Virus record (IMG/VR): IMGVR_UViG_3300031616_000021
Span: 1 to 27,623 of that record
Source of the DNA: a virus
Strand: one strand, 5' to 3'
DNA length: 27,623 nucleotides
The notes beneath the pieces were generated by a model. It had not been told where the DNA came from and made no database searches. It saw only the letters and a program-made list of their open reading frames with translations. Below are positions 22,303 through 27,623 of the stretch, piece by piece (within the stretch, counting starts at the first letter, position 1; the number at the start of each line of letters is the position of its first letter). The translations under genes and the position numbers were made by a program.

Positions 22303-22899
22303 GGAAGTTCCTCGTGTGGCGGAAGTCGCCGGTTGAGCAGTGGGAAGGGATGGAGTTCGATTCAACGTACGCACTTCAAAGGCTTCGCCGACGCCGCGGC
22401 CCTGGCCGACAGTGGGATCGGCTGGGATGGGTTCCATTGAGACCTCATAGGGCTCCCAGTCGGTCGCCGTGTATTCATCGGTATCGAGGTTTTCCTCAAC
22501 CGTATGAATGCGATAGCCAATGGAGACGTTGCGCATACCCTCATCGATCTGCAGGGCGCGCATTTGTGAATTCGGATCTGAGAAGAAGCTGACATCAGTT
22601 CGCAGCCGCTTGTCTTTGACCGCACCGCTCGTGACCATGCCGATTGGCTGGCTGGAGTCGTGATGAAACAGGAACGGCACGGCCCCGGAACGCACGCGAT
22701 CCATGCGTACCGCGCTCGCATCGTGCGAGAGGATTTCTGTACCCCACCAGCGCTGAACCTTGTATTCCGAGGACACAGAAAAACTGGCGCCCTCGTACTT
22801 ACCGTCCTTGGACTTGCGCACCTGCAAATCCTCCATGCGGATATCGCGCCGCATGGATTCGATCTTCAGTGGCTCGGTTCGCTTTTCTTTCGCCATCAT
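20875..22899 (-). CDS. prohead protease - major capsid protein fusion
   Basis: This 674-codon gene combines two head functions usually encoded apart. Residues about 20-175 are a U35-type (HK97) prohead serine protease: FLFHHD carries the catalytic His (79 or 80) and NVSIGYR the Ser (126), with a downstream acidic segment. Residues about 200-395 are Ala-rich then helical and charged, a likely scaffold/delta region. Residues about 395-674 are an HK97-fold capsid protein (TSNAGGYLVS, E-loop-like IPKQTGAATVTW, GGYTEISRQLL, SIMTLDVGLRYP end). The protease would cleave the scaffold from the capsid during maturation. The start overlaps the portal stop (ATGA), with GGAG four bases upstream. An internal start at 22302 could also give capsid without protease. 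Confidence 0.88.
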   Translation of the reverse strand: MMAKEKRTEPLKIESMRRDIRMEDLQVRKSKDGKYEGASFSVSSEYKVQRWWGTEILSHDASAVRMDRVRSGAVPFLFHHDSSQPIGMVTSGAVKDKRLRTDVSFFSDPNSQMRALQIDEGMRNVSIGYRIHTVEENLDTDEYTATDWEPYEVSMEPIPADPTVGQGRGVGEAFEVRTLNRTPSLPTAQPATSATRGTSMPDNTAAAGASAETTRTTAANEAATRAIDAAQRDATETVQREARAAYQPNPMQIEKERVEAIKNLCKANAFEDRMRDLWISSGAPLNKVSDEMLRIIEDRGKSKPQSIALLGLTEDETKQFSMVRAIQACADGNWQKAGFEAECSREIAQRHNKVPDPKKFYVPYEVQGRQNISRRALQARDSMRGDMFGTRADVVQTSNAGGYLVSTLNVGFIELLRNRSVIYRMGARQLSGLVGNVTIPKQTGAATVTWLSTETATITEKEQTFGQLALTPKTVGGYTEISRQLLLQSSPDIEGIVNADLATITSLAIDSGGISGTGAAGQPLGIINVPGVGSAGSMTSVAYAGILNFQVQVANANVVPINGGYATTPTVAALLMARVKFANTATPLWDGNLWDANGANGCCNFPGMSSLQIPAGDIVFGDWAQMIVAEWGVLEIEVNPYANFQAGIIGVRSIMTLDVGLRYPAAFCIGTSVT
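22303..22313 (-). promoter_or_regulatory. internal ribosome site for the capsid product
   Basis: GAGGA (22313-22309) and a 6-base spacer precede ATG 22302 in the middle of the protease-capsid gene, at the end of the protease domain. It decides the proposed nested start. Confidence 0.55.
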
Positions 22900-24590
22900 C
22901 GTCTCCGCATGGGAATGACGCGGTCCTCTTCGTCGCCTTCGGCGCCGGCAGGCTCGTCATCGCTTTCTTCGGGTTTGGCCGCAGGCTCTGCGGATGCTTT
23001 CGCCGGCGATTGAGTTCCGTCCGGGTTTTCGGTAGGCGCCACCGTGGCCGCCGGTTCGACTCCATCAGGACCGCCTTCAATCATCTGGCCGCGCGTTTCG
23101 GCTGGGATGTACACAGCGGGGCTCGTATCAAACACGAGCGCCTGATTCTTGAAATAGGTCAGTTCGTCGCGGCGCGCACTGATAACGTCCTCGAGATCCT
23201 CTCCACCCGAGGTCTGCGCAATGACATTGGAGACTGTCGTAAAACCGGCCTTGACTGCTTCTTTGAAGGCCGCGACTTCTTTCGTTGGATCAACCCAACT
23301 CCAACCGCGTGGCCGGAAAATCGCCGCTTCATATTTTGGAATGTCCGAAGCATAGAGTTCGACCGGCAGCTCCGGAATCGCTCGCGCCATGATCGCGGTC
23401 TGCAACCATTCTTTGTGCAGACGTGCCCGGAAGCTGCGCACGAACCAAGCTTGCAGCGCGCGCCAAACATCGCGCTCATCCAAGATAGCGAGGCGCCCAG
23501 ACGAGTAGGTTGTCTGGGAGTAATCGGCCGACAGTGCGGCATAAGAAATACCGGCGCCGGCGGCGAACTCGCGCAGCATGTGCCGCATGAATGGGTCGAG
23601 GGCCGCATTGGGGCGGTTCGGCGAGACAAAATTAAGCTGCTCACCGGGCTGCAAACGATAGACCGATCCTGGTTCGAGCCCCATCTGCGTTGAGCCATCA
23701 GGCTGTTTTTCGCCGAGCGATTCCGTTTCCGACGGCGTCTGAATGGTCGCGAGATATGAAGCAGCCCCGCGCGCGGCGATGATCTCTGCTTCCGTATAGC
23801 CATCCATGTCTTGGAGCTTGCGGGCGACCGCATGCATCCACGGCTCACCGCGGGTCTGCGGCCAGCGATCAATAATTCGCAAGTGAAACATGTCGGCTGC
23901 AGGCACGCGCTGCGCGCGGTCCGTGCGTTCGGCATTCAGCCGAATATCCCCGGGATGCAGATCGCGCACCCAATAGGCGATGGGCCTGCGAAACTCGTCG
24001 ACCTCCACGCCCATGCGCAATTGGCCGCCCGTCAATATCTCCGAAGGCACCGCGAACCCGTCGACGATGCGTTCCGGCTCTATGATCTCGAGCGCCATCG
24101 GTACCTGTGACTTGCCGAAGGCGCGCCGATGGATCCGGATGAAAATCTCACCGGTTTCGAACACCTGGCCCATCATCAGGCGTTCCATATCGTGGAAATG
24201 GACTTCGCCACCCGTATGGCAACTGTCCGCTTGGCACCACGTCTGCCAGGCTGCCTCGATACCGTCATTCACTCGCTCGTTGAGTGAGCCTCGCGCGTTC
24301 TGCACCAATCCCTGCAACTTGATGCCGGTGCCGATGACGTTGTTGATGATCGTGCGCTTGGCGCTCTTGGCGTAGGCCGCATCGCGAACCAACTGCCGCG
24401 AGCGCGAGCGCAGATTGCGCAAGCTGACAACGAGCTCAAAGTCCGCACTCGTGTTGAAGCTTGGAAAACCCTTATTGATGCGGTTCGGCGCGGCCGAGGC
24501 ATACATACGAGTGCCGCCCTGAGCCGAAGGGCGGCCCACGGGCCGGCTCTCAAAGCCCGCCAGCGCTTTGAGACGAGACCAGATGCCCAT
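22896..24590 (-). CDS. portal protein, lambda B type
   Basis: The 564-residue protein has the pattern of the lambda-type portal family (Phage_portal_2). An Arg-rich N terminus leads to SRSRQLVRDAAYAKSAKRTI and NNVIGTGIKLQ. The core contains WQTWCQADSCHTGGEVHFHD, GEIFIRIHRRAFG, and LEIIEPERIVDG. The clip/wing region includes TETESLG-type turns and GLEPGSVYRLQPGEQL, and the stem-crown segment ends DPTKEVAAFKEAVKAG. The C-terminal ~65 residues are Pro/Ala/Glu/Asp-rich and probably disordered (EESDDEPAGAEGDEEDR), ending MRRR. It forms the dodecameric DNA channel at the capsid vertex. Its gene lies between the gpW-like protein and the protease-capsid fusion, as in the lambda order A-W-B-C. Confidence 0.92.
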   Translation of the reverse strand: MGIWSRLKALAGFESRPVGRPSAQGGTRMYASAAPNRINKGFPSFNTSADFELVVSLRNLRSRSRQLVRDAAYAKSAKRTIINNVIGTGIKLQGLVQNARGSLNERVNDGIEAAWQTWCQADSCHTGGEVHFHDMERLMMGQVFETGEIFIRIHRRAFGKSQVPMALEIIEPERIVDGFAVPSEILTGGQLRMGVEVDEFRRPIAYWVRDLHPGDIRLNAERTDRAQRVPAADMFHLRIIDRWPQTRGEPWMHAVARKLQDMDGYTEAEIIAARGAASYLATIQTPSETESLGEKQPDGSTQMGLEPGSVYRLQPGEQLNFVSPNRPNAALDPFMRHMLREFAAGAGISYAALSADYSQTTYSSGRLAILDERDVWRALQAWFVRSFRARLHKEWLQTAIMARAIPELPVELYASDIPKYEAAIFRPRGWSWVDPTKEVAAFKEAVKAGFTTVSNVIAQTSGGEDLEDVISARRDELTYFKNQALVFDTSPAVYIPAETRGQMIEGGPDGVEPAATVAPTENPDGTQSPAKASAEPAAKPEESDDEPAGAEGDEEDRVIPMRRR

Positions 24591-24593
24591 GGT

Positions 24594-25172
24594 TTAACTG
24601 ATCCGGTCGAACCGGATATGAAGATGCCGGTCTTTGGCGCCGCCTGCGATTGACTTCTCAGTGATCACACGCGCGCGCCAGTAATCGACCTGTGTTTTGA
24701 TCTGCTGCAAGTCCTGAAACATCATTTCGCGGGTGCCAATGCGGTACATCTTGATCGTCCCGCCGCTGCTAGAGAATGTTGAATAGGCAGCTTCCGCCTG
24801 GGCCAAAGCAATTTCGGCCTTCGTTCGGCCATCAAAGTTTGAACCGACCTGAGCTAGGTCCGCCTTGATGAGCAGTTCGCCCTGCGCCACTGTGTTGCGG
24901 ATTCCGGTGGCAAACAACTGCATCTGCCACCAGTAGGTGCCGGGGGTGAGTGCTTGGCTCTGCGTGCTCGTGAGCGTGGTCGTCCAATCCTGGCCGTTGG
25001 CGGCGGTCACGGCCGTCAGAATCAATGGGGCCGCGATCGGACCTGAAATCGCGTACTTCAATGTGTAGGTCACGCCATTGAAAGACAGTCCATCCTGATC
25101 CACGAACGCAGGATCAGTCCAGACCGCCGAATCACCCTGCAAAAGCTGTGGCGGAATGCGTGAAACCAACAT
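24594..25172 (-). CDS. gpW-like head-tail joining protein with N-terminal beta domain
   Basis: The protein has 192 residues. The C-terminal ~80 residues (AEIALAQAEAAYSTFSSSGG, then KMYRIGTREMMFQDLQQIKT) have the helix-hairpin-helix pattern of gpW, which lambda uses for head-tail joining. That matches the lambda order terminase-W-portal. The N-terminal ~105 residues are an extra beta-rich domain with Ig-like character (TDPAFVDQDGLSFNGVTY, LTPGTYWWQMQL). gpW itself is only ~68 residues, so this is a domain addition and may be displayed on the virion neck or tail-proximal head. The ATG at 25172 has GGAG twelve bases upstream, rather far. An unusual but coherent fusion. Confidence 0.65.
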   Translation of the reverse strand: MLVSRIPPQLLQGDSAVWTDPAFVDQDGLSFNGVTYTLKYAISGPIAAPLILTAVTAANGQDWTTTLTSTQSQALTPGTYWWQMQLFATGIRNTVAQGELLIKADLAQVGSNFDGRTKAEIALAQAEAAYSTFSSSGGTIKMYRIGTREMMFQDLQQIKTQVDYWRARVITEKSIAGGAKDRHLHIRFDRIS

Positions 25173-25235
25173 GAGATCATCAATCTCCGTGAGATAAGTG
25201 TTCTGAAACGCTCTGCAGCCATCGAAATCTGTCTG

Positions 25236-27197
25236 TCACCATTCCGTGGTCCAATTCTTTCTCGGAAACGGCGTTGCCATTCGCTGCGGAGACTGGAATG
25301 CCGGTTGCGGCTTGGGAACTGGGGCCGCCACTTCCGGCGCACTCTCCGCAGGCGCCGGCAATTGTTTGGCCCGCGCCGCAAGCAGTTCGACGCCGCCGCG
25401 ACCCAACATGGCCGCATAGGCATACACCGTACAGTCGAGTCCTTCCTGTCGTACCCCGAGTCGTTTGGGTTTCCAGGTTTGGAAGCGACGGCCTTGGCTC
25501 AGTCGTGTGATACATACTTCGCTGGTCAACTGCTCGAAGTAGTCATCATCAATGCTGGCATCGAAGTGAAAATAACCTGGCCCCGGTGCGATGACCTTAC
25601 GCAAGCGACCATAGATCAACGCCTTGATCGTATCGACACCAATCAGCCATAACGACACAGCGACCGATTTTCCGCGCCCCGCCTTCTTGGGCCAGCCGGG
25701 TCTACCCGGACCACCGATGCCCTTAATGGCCCAAATCCGATATTGCTTTCGCTTCAGGCAATATCGATAAACCTGCTCGGTGAAATGGCCTCCCGAGTCT
25801 ATGCAACATGATTCGATCAGTAGTGACCGGCCATCATCCGTCGGAAACCGGCGCCGTAGAACGGCGTCATGCTCATTCCAAAGAGCCGAGCCACCCGGGT
25901 CGCCGCGCAATACGATGTGTTGTATGCGCCAACTCTCTTCATCGATGCCCCAGCCATAGATCGTCATCTCGAGGCGATCGTCCTGAACGTCGGTTCCGGC
26001 CGTGAGCAGCAATATTCCGGGTGGCAATGACTCGTCTGTGTAGGCTTCGCGACGCTGCGCCAGATTGCCTGAGTCTAGTTTCTCGGCCGACTCTTCCCAG
26101 GTCTCTCCGAGCGCCTCGTTCGTCCATTGCTGCAGGGTTTCTGGTAGAGGCTTGGCGTCCAGGAACGCCACTACCACATCCCCCCAACTCGAGAATGGCG
26201 AATAGAGCTCGGAAATATGAAACCCAGCAATACCGTTCGCGGGCTTGCTCGCGCGCCATTCGCCGCGGCGAAGCATCTCCCCTTTATCGCGATGGTCGAT
26301 CAGCGTTCCGCATTGCGCACACTGGTAATGCGCATCGCGTGGCTCGAAACTCGCTTCGGCCCATTTTACCTGTGCCCACACCAGACGCTGGTATGCATCG
26401 CAATGCGGGCATGGAACAAAATAGTACCGCTGATCCGAGCCCTCGAACCCCTTCTCGATTCGACTCGCGCCTTTGACCGTCGGCGTTGAACCCACCAGGA
26501 TTTTCCTGTTCCAAAAGGCCGTGGTTCGTTTACGGCCCAGCGCCACCGGGTCGCCGGCATGGCGCGCACTCGGCGGGTACTTATCCACTTCGTCGAATAA
26601 CGCAACCCGAATCGGCTTCGAGGCGAGGCTCGAAGGCGAGTTTGATATCGCGACCGCCAGCAGCCCGCCTGGGAAGGTCTTGTGCCGCAGCGTGTTCGCC
26701 GACTTGCGCGATTTGTCGTCCGCGAACTTGCCCGCCAAGCACGGCGTGTCCCGAATCATCGGAGCCAGCCGATCCCTAGACCAATCCTCGGCTGCATCCA
26801 TCGTTGGCTGTACGATCATGATCGGCGACGGATCCTGATCGACGAAGTAGCCAATGCAGTTGTTCAGAACCTCCGTCCAGCCAACCTGCGCGCTCTTCAT
26901 GCACCAGATTTCGCGGATGGACGAGTCGCTGATCGCGTCCATGATCCCGCGCTGATACGGCGCCCTATCTGTTCTCCAGGCTCCTGGCTCTGCGCTGCTT
27001 TCGCCGGAGAGTCTTCTTTTGGCGTCGGCCCACTGGCTGACCGTCAGTTTCGGCGGCGGCCGAAGCACCGTCGCGGATGCCCTGATTCGATTTCGATACT
27101 CGCTGAGTGGCAGCGTCGCCCGAATGACCTGAGATCGAGTGGAGAAGCGCGAAGACCTCCCGTTCGAGAAGGTCTTTACGCTGGTTGACATCTCCAT
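25236..27197 (-). CDS. terminase large subunit (GpA family)
   Basis: The 653-residue protein matches the lambda GpA packaging motor. The DNA-packaging core begins near VSQWADAKRRLSGES. The Walker A-like motif is KSAQVGWTE (about 101-109), the Walker B is VALFDEVDKY (Asp202/Glu203), and the coupling motif is VGSTPT. A zinc-ribbon pair CPHC/CAQC (263/266 and 293/296) is present. Nuclease-domain acidic residues lie in AGTDVQDDRLEM, CIDSGGH and LDCTVYA. The first ATG (27197) overlaps the small-subunit gene by 233 bases; a GTG at 27068 is an alternative start closer to the conserved core. It cuts and translocates phage DNA into proheads. Confidence 0.93.
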   Translation of the reverse strand: MEMSTSVKTFSNGRSSRFSTRSQVIRATLPLSEYRNRIRASATVLRPPPKLTVSQWADAKRRLSGESSAEPGAWRTDRAPYQRGIMDAISDSSIREIWCMKSAQVGWTEVLNNCIGYFVDQDPSPIMIVQPTMDAAEDWSRDRLAPMIRDTPCLAGKFADDKSRKSANTLRHKTFPGGLLAVAISNSPSSLASKPIRVALFDEVDKYPPSARHAGDPVALGRKRTTAFWNRKILVGSTPTVKGASRIEKGFEGSDQRYYFVPCPHCDAYQRLVWAQVKWAEASFEPRDAHYQCAQCGTLIDHRDKGEMLRRGEWRASKPANGIAGFHISELYSPFSSWGDVVVAFLDAKPLPETLQQWTNEALGETWEESAEKLDSGNLAQRREAYTDESLPPGILLLTAGTDVQDDRLEMTIYGWGIDEESWRIQHIVLRGDPGGSALWNEHDAVLRRRFPTDDGRSLLIESCCIDSGGHFTEQVYRYCLKRKQYRIWAIKGIGGPGRPGWPKKAGRGKSVAVSLWLIGVDTIKALIYGRLRKVIAPGPGYFHFDASIDDDYFEQLTSEVCITRLSQGRRFQTWKPKRLGVRQEGLDCTVYAYAAMLGRGGVELLAARAKQLPAPAESAPEVAAPVPKPQPAFQSPQRMATPFPRKNWTTEW

Positions 27198-27603
27198 CTA
27201 ATTGCGGCGCCAGCTTGACGGGAAATGCCAGAAAGGCAGCGCGCAACTCACCGAAGAATTTCTCCAACTCACGCTGCCAAATACTCAGTTCGCCCAACTC
27301 GCCAGTGCGAGTGGCATTATCCAGGGCTACCTTTCTGGATTGCTCATCAGCCAGTCTCGTCCTCGCTCGGTCGAGCTCCAATCGCTCGTAATTCTCTGAG
27401 AAATACCACTCAGTGGCCTTGCGCAGCGAAATGGTCGTGGCATTACCGCGCCCTTGCTTCCCCTGCGTCACGACCGGCATCCCGGCTGCAATCCAACCAC
27501 GAACGGCCTTCTCAGTGACCCTGAAGACCCCTGCGACCTCGTCCAGACTGAGTGTGTCAGATTCCAAAAAAACCGACCCTATGGAAGTGTTGTGGCTAGG
27601 CAA
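26965..27603 (-). CDS. terminase small subunit (Nu1-like)
   Basis: Up to 212 residues from a TTG at 27603 (in-frame stop seven codons upstream, inside the window). Another TTG at 27567 has AGGG nine bases upstream and would drop the first 12 residues. Residues about 18-66 are a winged helix-turn-helix of Nu1/DUF1441 type (LSLDEVAGVFRVTEKAVRGW, TISLRKATEWYF), and a helical oligomerisation region follows (YERLELDRARTRLADEQSRK, then LEKFFGELRAAFLAFP). It recognises packaging sites and activates GpA. The C-terminal ~55 residues become basic and low in protein character where the GpA frame runs underneath. The overlap with the large subunit is unusually long. Confidence 0.85.
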   Translation of the reverse strand: MPSHNTSIGSVFLESDTLSLDEVAGVFRVTEKAVRGWIAAGMPVVTQGKQGRGNATTISLRKATEWYFSENYERLELDRARTRLADEQSRKVALDNATRTGELGELSIWQRELEKFFGELRAAFLAFPVKLAPQLDGDVNQRKDLLEREVFALLHSISGHSGDAATQRVSKSNQGIRDGASAAAETDGQPVGRRQKKTLRRKQRRARSLENR

Positions 27604-27623
27604 CCAGCACGGTTTGAACTACC

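Noticed and set aside
22644-23693. 349-codon plus-strand frame
   Set aside because: It lies antisense to the portal and protease genes, reads as an Arg-rich shadow of their codon bias, and has no ribosome site or recognisable domain.
1-27623. CRISPR array or insertion sequence
   Set aside because: No regularly spaced direct repeats, transposase or terminal inverted repeats were found by reading.

Overview
The window is one continuous tailed-phage (siphovirus-type) virion and lysis module. Almost everything is read from the minus strand, so the late operon enters at the right end and runs leftwards: packaging (27603-25236), head (25172-19665), tail (19668-3474), a few small accessory and membrane proteins (3452-2182), then lysis (2185-310). 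A spanin pair (Rz with an embedded Rz1 lipoprotein) means the host has an outer membrane, so it is Gram-negative. A lambda-type packaging/head set (Nu1-like, GpA-like, gpW-like, lambda-B-type portal) joined to a gene-transfer-agent-like tail tip set (DUF2460, DUF2163/BR0599, NlpC/P60, large hub protein) is a combination I associate with proteobacterial phages and prophages. The species cannot be named, and no integrase, repressor or replication gene is visible, so prophage versus free phage is undecided.

Head and neck: small and large terminase overlap strongly. They are followed by a gpW-like joining protein with an extra N-terminal beta domain, the portal, and one 674-codon gene that fuses a U35-type prohead protease to an HK97-fold major capsid protein. 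A strong internal ribosome site inside that fusion could also make a capsid-only product. Three small head or connector proteins and a tail-terminator-like protein come next, then a Rho-independent terminator just upstream of the tail tube gene.

Tail: tube protein, then the G / G-T tail-assembly chaperone pair. The T half is reached by a -1 frameshift at a GGGAAAA heptamer (17998-17992). Then come the tape measure and a DUF2460 protein. Next is a cassette of three large beta-rich proteins, one carrying a glycoside-hydrolase-like C-terminal region. The cassette is closed by a second DUF2460 domain fused behind Ig-like and PASTA-like domains. DUF2163, an NlpC/P60 peptidase and an 1112-residue tip/hub protein with two tandem copies of a ~145-residue lectin-like domain complete the tail. 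The cassette bracketed by paralogous DUF2460 domains is the most unusual architecture here and is probably the receptor-binding or depolymerising apparatus.

Lysis: a 50-codon ORF (GTG start), a GH19-type endolysin with a TTG start, a two-TM holin candidate, Rz/Rz1 and a small membrane protein. Between holin and Rz, two serine tRNA genes lie in tandem on the opposite (+) strand; the second has C instead of U at position 33. At the far left, two short plus-strand genes converge on the late operon.
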